Shown one piece after another: positions 40,081-47,426 of a stretch of 64,000 bases of DNA. The stretch lies in contig NZ_QOIM01000026.1 in NCBI RefSeq assembly GCF_003323735.1, positions 124,001 to 188,000 on the forward strand. The letters are read 5' to 3'. A program made the position numbers and the translations under genes. Each line of letters begins with the position of its first letter. The first letter of the stretch is position 1. Under the pieces are notes generated by a model that ran no database searches, was not told where the DNA came from, and saw only the letters and a program-made list of their open reading frames with translations. This DNA is from Streptomyces reniochalinae. Lineage in GTDB: Bacteria > Actinomycetota > Actinomycetes > Streptomycetales > Streptomycetaceae.

Positions 40081-40090
40081 CCTCACACGG

Positions 40091-40125
40091 CGGTGCCCCC
40101 GCCACTACGACTGGCGGGGGCACCG
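40091..40125. terminator. Strong hairpin terminator
   Basis: 14-bp perfect stem cggtgcccccgcca / tggcgggggcaccg with a 7-nt loop, following the tandem paralogues and facing the integrase-side genes. Confidence 0.8.
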
Positions 40126-40139
40126 TGCTGGGTGGGGAG

Positions 40140-40331
40140 TTAGAGCGGGCGGAAGTCGCGGGCGAAGTTCACGGACTCGTAGACCCGAGTATCCCCGCCT
40201 CACCGTGACTCGACCTTCACCGCCGCGATGGTCGCGGTTCTGTCGGGCGTTACCTCCAGCACCCGCACCTGGTCACCGCGGTCGTGCACGTTCACGTAGT
40301 ACGCGCCGATCTCAATCTCTTCCGGTCGCAC
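40140..40331 (-). pseudogene. Small phage gene interrupted by an in-frame TGA
   Basis: From GTG 40331 (gaggag seven nt upstream, inside the integrase 3' end) the frame reads VRPEEIEIGAYYVNVHDRGD, QVRVLEVTPDRTATIAAVKV and ESR, then TGA at 40202-40200. The same frame continues without further stops as GGDTRVYESVNFARDFRPL to TAA at 40140. Codon choice and protein character continue through the TGA, so it is a single 63-codon gene with a recent nonsense change, or readthrough. If translation stops at TGA the product is 43 aa. Function unknown. Confidence 0.6.
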
Positions 40332-41373
40332 TTGGCGTCTCCTCTTCTTCGGTGTCGAGCCTGGCGGCGAGTTTCGCGGCGAGGCTGTAAGCGGGGTGGT
40401 CGTCGAGTTGGCGTCGGCGCCGGTTGTATCGCTGGGTGGTGCGCGGGTCGGAGTGGGAGACGGCGTCTTGGACGTCTTGGAGGGGGACTCCGTTGGCGAG
40501 GTTGTCGGTGATGAACTGGTGCCGCAGGGTGTGGGGTTTGATCGTGGCTGCCTGCGGGATTCCGGCGCGGCGGGCGAGGACTCGGAGGTGCTTCCACGCT
40601 TCGGGCTGCGTCCAGCGCCGCAGGCGTCCGGTGTCGGTGATGAAGAGCGGGCCGTCGGTGCGGTCGCCGAGGTAGCCGAGGAGCGCGTCGAGGGCGAGCG
40701 GGGGTACGGGTGCGGGGCGCTTCTTGCCGCCCTTCTGTGTGAGTGGCAGGGTGCGGTGCCCGTGGTTGTAGCCGAGCTGGTCGGCGTCCAGCGACAGGAG
40801 TTCGTCGACGCGGGCGCCGGTGAGGTAGAGGAGCGTGACGAGTGCGTAGGAGCGGGGTGCCCAGTCGCGGGCGGCCTCGATGAGCCGGGCGGTCTCTTCC
40901 TCCGTCATGCCTTCGGTCGGTGAGTAGTCGGGGTCGACGTAGGGGCGGAGGACGGCGGCGAACGGGTCGGAGTCGACGGCTTGGAGGCGGGCGGCGTAGG
41001 TGTAGAAGCTCCCGGCGGCGGCGAGAGCTTGGGCCTGTGTGGTCTCCGCCGGGGGCTTGCCGTTGCGGGTGGGGGTCTTGGCGAGGTGTTTGGCGTAGGC
41101 GTCGGCGAGGGGCAGCTTCGCCTGGAGCGGGTGGATACTCGCGCTGCGGGCGTATTCCTCCCACGACTTGAAGGTGCGGACGTAGGCCCGCCGGGTGTGG
41201 CGGGACTTCTGCCGTGCGATCCATCCTCCGGCGATGGTGGGCAGCGGGTCGGCGTCGCCGTAGAACTCGGCGAGGTGGTCGGCGAGGGCGCGGGCTTCGT
41301 CGGGCCAGTCGTCGCGGGGGTCGTGCCGGTCGGTCGACAGTTCCGCCGACGGGCGCGGAACGAGGGCGGTCAC
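40312..41373 (-). CDS. int: Tyrosine-family site-specific integrase
   Basis: 353-aa phage integrase. The N-terminal SAM-like/core-binding domain spans about residues 45-140 (SRHTRRAYVRTFKSWEEYAR). The catalytic domain has all key residues: Arg in YLTGARVDELLSLD, Lys in LTQKGGKKRPAP, HxxR in KPHTLRHQFITD, second His in DAVSHSDPRTTQRY and the terminal nucleophile Tyr there. It starts at GTG 41373, overlapping the upstream gene as GTGA. It lies 3.9-5.0 kb inside the junction, unusually far for a tyrosine integrase. Confidence 0.93.
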   Translation of the reverse strand: MTALVPRPSAELSTDRHDPRDDWPDEARALADHLAEFYGDADPLPTIAGGWIARQKSRHTRRAYVRTFKSWEEYARSASIHPLQAKLPLADAYAKHLAKTPTRNGKPPAETTQAQALAAAGSFYTYAARLQAVDSDPFAAVLRPYVDPDYSPTEGMTEEETARLIEAARDWAPRSYALVTLLYLTGARVDELLSLDADQLGYNHGHRTLPLTQKGGKKRPAPVPPLALDALLGYLGDRTDGPLFITDTGRLRRWTQPEAWKHLRVLARRAGIPQAATIKPHTLRHQFITDNLANGVPLQDVQDAVSHSDPRTTQRYNRRRRQLDDHPAYSLAAKLAARLDTEEEETPSATGRD

Positions 41374-41645
41374 CGCTCACCGCCCAGACTCGGCCGAGTT
41401 CGCTCACGGTCTGCCAGTCGGTCCGCCTCGTCGAGTAGCACCCGCGCGGCCTCATGCTTGCCGTCGGCGGCATACACCTCAGCGCGTTCGCGGAGGATGT
41501 CCGCTGTCTCATGCAGCGCGGTGCTTGCTGCATAGGCCGCCGCCGCGTCGTAGTTGCGCTCTCCGGTCCATCCGAGGATCGGAGCGTGGAGGAGCGCGTC
41601 CCGCACCTGCTCGGTCACGTCGTAGTACACGGTCGGGTCTGCCAC
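41370..41645 (-). CDS. Small hypothetical protein upstream of integrase
   Basis: 91-aa protein; GTG 41645 is chosen because ggag lies 5 nt upstream, rather than GTG 41651. It is helical and Ala-rich (AAAAYAASTALHETADILRE, RAEVYAADGKHEAARVLLDE). No known domain. Its stop overlaps the integrase start, so both are probably read from one promoter; an accessory or directionality role is possible but unproven. Confidence 0.62.
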   Translation of the reverse strand: MADPTVYYDVTEQVRDALLHAPILGWTGERNYDAAAAYAASTALHETADILRERAEVYAADGKHEAARVLLDEADRLADRERTRPSLGGER

Positions 41646-41663
41646 GGGCACTCCAGGTTGAGT

Positions 41664-41686
41664 GTTGGATAACTGTCATTATCAAC
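41664..41686. promoter_or_regulatory. Operator-like dyad before integrase operon
   Basis: gttggataac-tgtca-ttatcaac forms an imperfect dyad (GTTG-ATAA / TTATCAAC), flanked by two copies of ttgagt (41658 and 41694). It is an AT-rich island between the integrase operon and the divergent nuclease gene. Confidence 0.5.
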
Positions 41687-41790
41687 CATCGTGTTGAGTC
41701 GTCGCCAGCACATCCGGGCATCTGTTACAGATCATCTTGGACTGATACTTAAGCCCGTTTGCGCGTCGCCTCGCGTGGGATGCTGCTGGC

Positions 41791-42471
41791 ATGTTGAAGA
41801 CGCGCCTCCCTGTCGCCGTGGCGGTCGCGGCAGTACTCCTGTCGGGTTGTCAGCAGATGGCCGACGATCCAAAGCCCGCGGACTCCAAGCCGGCCGCCGC
41901 CGGTGACGCCTTGACCGTCAGCGACGCGGTGGACGAGCTGCCGGTGAAGCCGGAGCACACCCGCGGCTACGACCGCGAAAAGTTCAAGCTGTGGGTGGAC
42001 GCCGACCACGACGGCTGCGACACCCGCAAGGAAGTCCTCATCCAGGAAGCGATCGAGAAGCCTAAGCAGGGCGAGGACTGCAAGCTGTCGGGCGGGAAGT
42101 GGGAGTCGTACTACGACGGCAAGACCACCACGAACGACCGCTCCTTGGATATCGATCACGTGGTGCCGCTGGCGGAGGCGTGGGCGTCGGGCGCGCACGG
42201 CTGGGATACAGAGAAGCGGGAGCGGTACGCCAACGATCTCAAGGCGAAGCGCTCCCTGGTGGCCGTGAGCCTGGGGCCGAACCGGTCGAAGGGCGACAGG
42301 GATCCGGCCGAGTGGATGCCGCCGGCCAAGGGTGCCTACTGCCAGTACGTGAACGACTGGGTGGCGACCAAGCTGCGGTGGGGCCTGTCAGCGGACAAGG
42401 CGGAGCGGAAAGCGCTGCGCAAGTACGGGAAGCCGTGCGACCAGACCGTCGAGTACGAGAAGGCGAAGTAG
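41791..42471 (+). CDS. Secreted lipoprotein HNH nuclease (DUF1524-like)
   Basis: 226-aa protein. A lipoprotein signal (MLKTRLPVAVAVAAVLLSGC) gives a lipid-anchored mature protein at Cys20. The C-terminal domain has the DUF1524/HNH layout: LDIDHVVPLAEAWASGAHGW (catalytic DH), RYANDLKAKRSLVAVSLGPN (ND) and RSKGDRDPAEWMPP (third metal-site segment). Conserved cysteines in the N-terminal part (HDGCDTRKEVL, EDCKLSGG) resemble extracellular nucleases. It should cut DNA outside the membrane. In a prophage this is most simply a superinfection-exclusion or nutrient factor; that is inference. Confidence 0.87.
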   Translation: MLKTRLPVAVAVAAVLLSGCQQMADDPKPADSKPAAAGDALTVSDAVDELPVKPEHTRGYDREKFKLWVDADHDGCDTRKEVLIQEAIEKPKQGEDCKLSGGKWESYYDGKTTTNDRSLDIDHVVPLAEAWASGAHGWDTEKRERYANDLKAKRSLVAVSLGPNRSKGDRDPAEWMPPAKGAYCQYVNDWVATKLRWGLSADKAERKALRKYGKPCDQTVEYEKAK

Positions 42472-42485
42472 CGCACACGACGATG

Positions 42486-42521
42486 CGCCCCGCTCCCCTG
42501 CCATGGCAGGAGGGCGGGGCG
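42486..42521. terminator. Bidirectional terminator
   Basis: cgccccgc / gcggggcg arms around a cctgccatggcagg palindrome, between the convergent nuclease gene and late phage operon. Confidence 0.75.
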
Positions 42522-42533
42522 TTGTCATGCCGC

Positions 42534-42725
42534 CTAGTCGGCCAGCGGTTCGGCCGGGGGTGCGATGGCGGGTTCGAGGAACGGGTTGTTGGACGGCGGG
42601 GGCGGCGGCTCCGGCGACGGTTCGGGCGGCGGGTCCACCCAGCCCATGTCGACTTGGGAGCCGAGGTCGGCGCCGCCGGGGGTGGGGCGTGGGGTGACGG
42701 GTCGGGGCTGCGACGGGTCGGGCAC
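42534..42725 (-). CDS. Small Pro-rich phage protein
   Basis: 63-aa ORF from GTG 42725 with aaggag five nt upstream. Sequence is Pro-rich and disordered (PPPEPSPEPPPPPSNNPFLE, PAIAPPAEPLAD). It is the last gene of the leftward late operon, 8 nt after the collagen-like gene. No function known. Confidence 0.6.
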   Translation of the reverse strand: MPDPSQPRPVTPRPTPGGADLGSQVDMGWVDPPPEPSPEPPPPPSNNPFLEPAIAPPAEPLAD

Positions 42726-42733
42726 GGGGCTCC

Positions 42734-43420
42734 TTACGGGTAGGTGCGTCGGCTGGGGTCGAGTGCGGCGGTCTCTGGTGTGGGCCCGTCCTGGCCGCTG
42801 CCGCTCCCGGTGGGGGCGCAGCTGTAGGAGGTGGCCCCGTCGGTGGTGGGCGTGCACTGGTAGGTGACGCCGTTGTACGTCCAGGTCCATGACGAGGGTG
42901 CTGGGCCGGCGGGTCCGCGTTCGCCTTGCGGGCCTTGTTCGCCGCGGGGCCCGGAAGCGCCGGGCTCGCCCTTGGGTCCTTGGGGCCCGGGTTCGCCGGG
43001 GGCGCCGTCCTTGCCGGTCTCCCCTTGCTCACCCTTCGGCCCCTCGTCCCCGGCCTTCCCGGCTTCTCCGGTCTTGCCGTCGGGGCCGCTGTCTCCGTCC
43101 TTTCCGCTGGCCCCGGGCTTGCCGGTGGGTCCTCGGTTGCCCTGGTCGCCTTCGGGTCCGCGGGGTCCCCGAGGGCCGACTTGCCCAGCGTCGCCGGAGT
43201 CGCCGCGGGATCCAGGTGGGCCGGCGACGGGTTTCTCGCCGAGCTGCTGTACCTGCTCGGCGAGGGCATCGCGGGCGTCGTTGGCTTCACGGAGGTCCCC
43301 GGCGAGGCGCTGCATAGTGAGCACCACCCACGCGAACGCGGCCAGGGCCACCACGACCGCAGCGGCGTACAGGAGGTCGTTGCGGCGCCGCCGCTTGCTG
43401 GGGTGGTGGTGCGTGCTCAC
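42734..43420 (-). CDS. Membrane-anchored collagen-like phage protein
   Basis: 228-aa type II membrane protein. A basic cytoplasmic start (SKRRRRND) leads to one transmembrane helix (LLYAAAVVVALAAFAWVVL), a short coiled coil (RLAGDLREANDARDALAEQV), 36 uninterrupted Gly-X-Y triplets (about residues 66-173), and a small C-terminal head with two Cys (WTWTYNGVTYQCTPTTDGAT). This predicts a trimeric collagen stalk projecting from the host membrane. It sits in the lysis cassette and overlaps the next gene by 4 nt. A wall-spanning lysis or surface-display function is possible; neither is proven. Confidence 0.85.
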   Translation of the reverse strand: MSTHHHPSKRRRRNDLLYAAAVVVALAAFAWVVLTMQRLAGDLREANDARDALAEQVQQLGEKPVAGPPGSRGDSGDAGQVGPRGPRGPEGDQGNRGPTGKPGASGKDGDSGPDGKTGEAGKAGDEGPKGEQGETGKDGAPGEPGPQGPKGEPGASGPRGEQGPQGERGPAGPAPSSWTWTYNGVTYQCTPTTDGATSYSCAPTGSGSGQDGPTPETAALDPSRRTYP

Positions 43421-43764
43421 GAGCCCGCCCCCCTCGCCGCCAGGTACGTCTGGAGTAGCAGCAGCAGGATCGGCGCCACCAGCGCAGTGAAGACGAGCCG
43501 GCGGTCGCTGCGGCGCCGGTCTTCGGCGGCGCGCCGGTCCTGGTCTGCTTGTCGTGCGTCGGCGTCTCGGGCTTCTTCGATGGCGCGGACTCGTTCGCTC
43601 ATTCGGCGGGAGTCGTCATCGCGGGCACGGTGTTCGTAGTCGTAGCGCTCGATTGAGACTTTGCTGTCGAGGCGGGAGCCGAGCTCGCGGACGTCTTCCT
43701 TGAGGTCTTGGTGGACGGCTTCGAGGCGTCGCACCACCTCCCCGAGTGTCGGCTCGTCCGACAT
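43417..43764 (-). CDS. Coiled-coil tail-anchored membrane protein of lysis cassette
   Basis: 115-aa protein with a charged coiled coil (RRLEAVHQDLKEDVRELGSR, about residues 10-85) and a single C-terminal transmembrane helix (LVFTALVAPILLLLLQTYLA). This is the layout of XhlA-like/holin-associated phage proteins. It is located between the holin gene and the collagen-like gene, and probably assists lysis timing. Confidence 0.75.
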   Translation of the reverse strand: MSDEPTLGEVVRRLEAVHQDLKEDVRELGSRLDSKVSIERYDYEHRARDDDSRRMSERVRAIEEARDADARQADQDRRAAEDRRRSDRRLVFTALVAPILLLLLQTYLAARGAGS

Positions 43765-43777
43765 GTGGGCCCCCTGG

Positions 43778-44125
43778 TCAGGCTCCGGCGGCAGGGGCGT
43801 CCGGCTTGGACGGGCTCACCTGCCCGCGGGTGAGGAGTGCGAGTCCGGCGAGGATGAGGCCGGTGATGGCGCCGACGGTTTCGGGGGCGACTTCGAAGCC
43901 GAATGCGGCGGTGAGTGCGGCGACGGCGGCGACGAGGCCCGTGAACGCGTTTGGGGCGATGGGCCGAGTGACGACGGCTGCTGCTGCTGCGAAAACCGCG
44001 CTGATGACGGCGACGATGGCGCCTGCTTGCGCGGTGGTCATCCCGAAGTTGAGGGTGACGAGCACGGACAGGGCGGCGGAGACGGTGTTGAGGACGAGCG
44101 CGGGCTCGCGGCCGAGGACTCTCAC
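43778..44125 (-). CDS. Phage holin
   Basis: 115-aa small hydrophobic protein with three to four membrane segments (ALVLNTVSAALSVLVTLNFG, AQAGAIVAVISAVFAAAAAV, AFTGLVAAVAALTAAFGFEV and AITGLILAGLALLTRG). It lies directly after the endolysin gene in transcription order, as actinophage holins usually do. It should form the membrane lesion that releases or activates the amidase. Confidence 0.82.
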   Translation of the reverse strand: MRVLGREPALVLNTVSAALSVLVTLNFGMTTAQAGAIVAVISAVFAAAAAVVTRPIAPNAFTGLVAAVAALTAAFGFEVAPETVGAITGLILAGLALLTRGQVSPSKPDAPAAGA

Positions 44126-44176
44126 GGCAGGATCCTTCTGAGAGAAGAAATGGACTGATCGTGTTCCGGTTAGGGG

Positions 44177-45040
44177 CTACTTGACCTTCTTGGAGAGCTC
44201 GGAGACCTGCTTGGTGAGCTCGGAGACCTGCTTGGCCAGCTCGGCGATGTCGTCCCGGGCCCGGGAGGTCTGCTCGTAGTTGCCGACCAGAACCGAGATG
44301 GGCATCCAGGTCGGGTTCTCCTTGACGGTGGAGGCGGTCTTCGGCGCGGGGGCGTAGTCGCCGGTCCAGAACGTCGTGTAGGCGGTCTTCTTGTCCATGT
44401 TTTCGATCTCCTTCTCGGTGCCGGTGACGGATCCGCTGCCGGCCGAGCCCTTCAACCGGGCGGCGACGTCGCGGCGGAACTTGGTCATGTCGAACGAGGG
44501 ATCGGGCTTGCCCTCGATGCTGGTTTCCTTGTGGCCGACGACGCTGTCGGCTGACCAGCCGTAGTGGCGGCAGATCGCGGCGGCCCAGCGGACGGCGGCG
44601 TCGTACTGGGCCGCGGGGTAGGGGTCTTTGCTGGTGCCGAGGTTTTCGATCTCGATGCCGTAGAAGTGGGCGTTTCCGTCGACCGTCCCGCTGGACGCGG
44701 ACGGGTGGGGGTGGGTGGATGACTCGTTGACGACGGCGTTGAACGCGTTGCGGGCGGCGGTCCCGGCGTGGTTCGCACGCCCGGAAGAGATCATGGTGGC
44801 TGTGCCGTCCTTCGCGAGGTGCGTGTGGCATAGGGGTCCGGGCAGGTCGGAGCGCCCGTTGTAGCAGAGGGCGCGGCTGTCGCGGCCGGCGGTGTGGTGG
44901 ATGAGGACGCCGTTGATGCCGCCCCAGGCGCCGACGTGGTTGCGGTTGTGGGTGCGCCAGCCGCTGTACTTCTCGGAGACCTTGACGCCCTCCTTCTTGA
45001 GGGCGGCGACGAACGTGGATGCGGACATGGGTGTGGCCAT
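44177..45040 (-). CDS. Endolysin: N-acetylmuramoyl-L-alanine amidase
   Basis: 287-aa amidase. The catalytic Amidase_2/PGRP domain spans about residues 35-190, with INGVLIHHTAGRDSRALCYN (zinc His), HFYGIEIENLGTS and SVVGHKETSIEGKPDPSFD (second zinc His). The C-terminus has three heptad-like repeats of KQVSEL, a coiled coil that may oligomerise or bind the wall, instead of a standard wall-binding domain. There is no signal peptide, consistent with holin-dependent release. ATG 45040 has gaggag upstream. Confidence 0.92.
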   Translation of the reverse strand: MATPMSASTFVAALKKEGVKVSEKYSGWRTHNRNHVGAWGGINGVLIHHTAGRDSRALCYNGRSDLPGPLCHTHLAKDGTATMISSGRANHAGTAARNAFNAVVNESSTHPHPSASSGTVDGNAHFYGIEIENLGTSKDPYPAAQYDAAVRWAAAICRHYGWSADSVVGHKETSIEGKPDPSFDMTKFRRDVAARLKGSAGSGSVTGTEKEIENMDKKTAYTTFWTGDYAPAPKTASTVKENPTWMPISVLVGNYEQTSRARDDIAELAKQVSELTKQVSELSKKVK

Positions 45041-45056
45041 GGGGCCTCCTCACAGA

Positions 45057-45082
45057 AAAGGCCCCGGCCGAATCGGCGGGGC
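45057..45082 (-). terminator. Intrinsic terminator/attenuator upstream of endolysin
   Basis: gccccggccgaatcggcggggc forms a hairpin whose minus-strand 3' side is followed by TTTT (45060-45057). It lies 17 nt before the endolysin start, so it could limit lysis gene expression from the tail operon. Confidence 0.65.
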
Positions 45083-45099
45083 TGCTGGGTTGGCGCAGG

Positions 45100-45720
45100 T
45101 CAGAGGGAGCAGAACGTGCCGTTGAGGCTGACCCAGGGCGGGTTCTCGTCCGTGGCGCCGATGCCGATCAGGACGAGCGTGCCCTCGGGGTTGATGTCGA
45201 GCTTCACGCTGGAGAGGGTGGTGCGCTGCACGGAGCAGGCGCAGGTGATGGTCCGCTTGGTCGACGGCCGCGCGTTCGTTGGCAGCGGGCTGCTGTTGAT
45301 CTGGCTGTTGTTGAAGGGGGTGCCGGTTTCGCCGCCGCTGTAGGTGATGCCGACCCCGCCCCGGAACATCAGGGAGATCTCCCCGAAGAAGTTGACCAGC
45401 CGGTACTGCACGTTGCCGTTCGCGTTGCCGTCGTGGGTGTAGCCGGACGCGAGGCTGATCGTCGTCCACTGGGAGGAGCCCGCGGCGAGGACCACCCAGG
45501 CGGTGCCGTCGTAGCCGGTGAAAAGTTTCTCAGCCGCGAGGTGGGCGACCATCCCGGCAACCGGAGAGGTGACGGTGGCGTTGCGCTCGGCGGCGGTCGC
45601 GAACCGCATCACGGACCGCGGGGTGAGGGCGTCAGCGAGCCCCTTCGTGCCGGCCCGCACGTCGGGCTTGTCGCCGTTGTCGAGCCAGGGCACGCCCTGG
45701 CCGTAGTCGTCGGTGGGCAC
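45100..45720 (-). CDS. Phage tail-tip/fibre protein
   Basis: 206-aa protein from GTG 45720 with aggagg upstream. The N-terminal half (WLDNGDKPDVRAGTKGLADA, MRFATAAERNATVTSPVAGM) resembles base-of-fibre domains of siphophages. The C-terminal beta-rich domain shares WTTISLASGYTHDGNANGN and MFRGGVGITYSGG with the neighbouring gene. It is the last tail gene before the endolysin and a candidate host-recognition protein. Confidence 0.68.
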   Translation of the reverse strand: MPTDDYGQGVPWLDNGDKPDVRAGTKGLADALTPRSVMRFATAAERNATVTSPVAGMVAHLAAEKLFTGYDGTAWVVLAAGSSQWTTISLASGYTHDGNANGNVQYRLVNFFGEISLMFRGGVGITYSGGETGTPFNNSQINSSPLPTNARPSTKRTITCACSVQRTTLSSVKLDINPEGTLVLIGIGATDENPPWVSLNGTFCSL

Positions 45721-45728
45721 AGGGCCTC

Positions 45729-46331
45729 CTAGATGGTCCAGTAGCTGATGCCGTCGAGCGCGATCCAGGAGGGTTGACTCGCGGTTTCGTAGATACGCAA
45801 GGTGCCCGTGTCCGTGATCTCGGCTCGGATCACGGCTGGGTTGACGCCGGAATCCCGGGCGACCGCGAACCCTGCCTCGACACCTGCCGGCGGGCGGATA
45901 GCGGCAGGGATGGTGGCGATCGTGGCGCCGTTGGCGATGGTGCCGGACGACGGCCCGACCCGGCCGCGGAATGTCACCTGGCGGCCCTGCACCAGGTAGG
46001 CCGGGCTGTATCCGTGCCCCGGCCACACGTAGCCGGATGCGAGCGTGAGGCTGGTCCAGCCTGCGCCGCTGCTCTCCAGGCGCCCGGCTGCGGCCCAGTT
46101 TCCGGAGCTGGAGCGGGTGACGACGATGACGTCGCCGGTCGCCGGGGCCGGGTAGCTGGGCAGGCGGCGGGCGCGGATCTCGCCGCAGTCGACGGTGCCG
46201 TTGCTGTTGACGGCGGTGACGGTGGCGAGGCGCCAGTCTGCGCCCCGGACGACGGGGGCGGTTTCACCTGCGGTGACGGCGGCTCCGCGGATGGCTGCGG
46301 CGAGTTGCTGGGGGCTGGCAGGGGTGCTCAT
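45729..46331 (-). CDS. Phage tail-tip protein sharing LASGY domain
   Basis: 200-aa protein from ATG 46331 (ggagg four nt upstream). The N-terminal half has a small beta-barrel-like region (WRLATVTAVNSNGTVDCGEI, TGDVIVVTRSSSGNWAAAGR) typical of OB-fold hub proteins. The C-terminal half (WTSLTLASGYVWPGHGYSPA, VTFRGRVGPSSGTIANGATI) is homologous to that of its neighbour. A baseplate/tail-tip role is likely. Confidence 0.68.
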   Translation of the reverse strand: MSTPASPQQLAAAIRGAAVTAGETAPVVRGADWRLATVTAVNSNGTVDCGEIRARRLPSYPAPATGDVIVVTRSSSGNWAAAGRLESSGAGWTSLTLASGYVWPGHGYSPAYLVQGRQVTFRGRVGPSSGTIANGATIATIPAAIRPPAGVEAGFAVARDSGVNPAVIRAEITDTGTLRIYETASQPSWIALDGISYWTI

Positions 46332-47425
46332 GCGTCCTCCCGTCCGCCGATGCATTGCACGGTGAAGTCGCCGCCGACCAGGTCGAGGGAGAAGCTCTCG
46401 ACTTGGAGGAGGTCGCGGTCTCCGGAGCCGTAGGTGACGCGGAGGATGTCGCCCGGCTCCAGGCACGGGTTGGGGACGCTGGACAGGTCCGCGGTGGCGT
46501 TGGGCTTGAGGCTGTCGCGGAGGAGCTTGTTGGCGGCGGCCTGCGCCAGGGTCGTCGTGGTGAGCGTCGCCGAGCTGTAGAACGTCGGGACGCGGCCGAA
46601 CGCCCCGTACACGTAGGTCGGGCTGGTCGGGTCCTCGTCAGCGGCGTAGGCAGAGACGGGAGGCGTGTCCTCTTCGGTGTTCTCCCCGCGGGCGGTCACC
46701 CAGTTGTAGATCCCGTCGCGGCTGTAGCCGCGGGTGGCGGAGACGAGGGCGCCACGGTCGCCGGCGTCGACCTGCCACGAGATGGGCGCGGTCAGCATGT
46801 CGGGGAGCTCGGCGATGACGAACACGCCGTCGGCGTCGGCGTAGCATTCGGCGCCGATCGCGGTCGCGCACTCCTGCACCGCCGCCCACCGGTCGCCCTC
46901 GGCGTCCCAGGTGCGCACACCGATGACCTGGTCCGTCGCGAAGGCGACGATGACGGCGCCGGGGATGGCGGCCTGGATGAGCCCGGTGATTGCGGTGACG
47001 GCGGTGACGCCGCCGCGGGTGGAGTACGCCTCGACGAACTTGTCGTCGGCCACGACTGCCTCGAGGCCCGATGCTTTGATGTCGACGGGGCCGATGTCGG
47101 GGTCACCTTCGACGGCGTCGACCCTCCCCCAGAAGACGGGCACCAGCTCGACGTGCCCGTCTCCGTACCGGATGCCCCGCTGGATGCGGAGTCGGGAGCC
47201 GTAGATGGCGAGCTGAGCGGTGGGTGTGCGGGGGATGAAGCTGGTGTCGAGGATGGTGACGTTGGCGGTGCGCCGCACGGCCTGCGACCTGTCGACCGTC
47301 ACCGACCCCGCGGTGTGCTCCAGTGGGCCGACGGTGCCGTCCGTCTTGTGGAGTTGGACGACGGTGACTGGGGTGTGTGACTCGACGAGGGTCGGCAGGA
47401 ACAGGCGGGACGGGGGCGGGTACAC
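46328..47425 (-). CDS. DUF5047-like minor tail protein
   Basis: 365-aa protein from GTG 47425 (aggagg upstream). The N-terminus SRLFLPTLVESHTPVTVVQL fits the DUF5047 family of Streptomyces phage tail proteins. Later regions (FWGRVDAVEGDPDIGPVDIK, ASGLEAVVADDKFVEAYSTR) follow Tal/baseplate-type beta folds. It is placed where tail-associated hub proteins occur. No lytic motif is visible. Confidence 0.75.
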   Translation of the reverse strand: MYPPPSRLFLPTLVESHTPVTVVQLHKTDGTVGPLEHTAGSVTVDRSQAVRRTANVTILDTSFIPRTPTAQLAIYGSRLRIQRGIRYGDGHVELVPVFWGRVDAVEGDPDIGPVDIKASGLEAVVADDKFVEAYSTRGGVTAVTAITGLIQAAIPGAVIVAFATDQVIGVRTWDAEGDRWAAVQECATAIGAECYADADGVFVIAELPDMLTAPISWQVDAGDRGALVSATRGYSRDGIYNWVTARGENTEEDTPPVSAYAADEDPTSPTYVYGAFGRVPTFYSSATLTTTTLAQAAANKLLRDSLKPNATADLSSVPNPCLEPGDILRVTYGSGDRDLLQVESFSLDLVGGDFTVQCIGGREDA

Positions 47426-47426
47426 G

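Noticed and set aside
40200..40202. TGA as a selenocysteine codon
   Set aside because: No selenocysteine insertion hairpin can be recognised right after the TGA, and a selenoprotein in a small phage gene is very unlikely; nonsense mutation or simple readthrough is preferred.
42875..43230. Regular short repeats suggestive of a CRISPR or minisatellite
   Set aside because: The periodicity is the 9-nt Gly-X-Y coding repeat of the collagen-like protein; there are no spacers.
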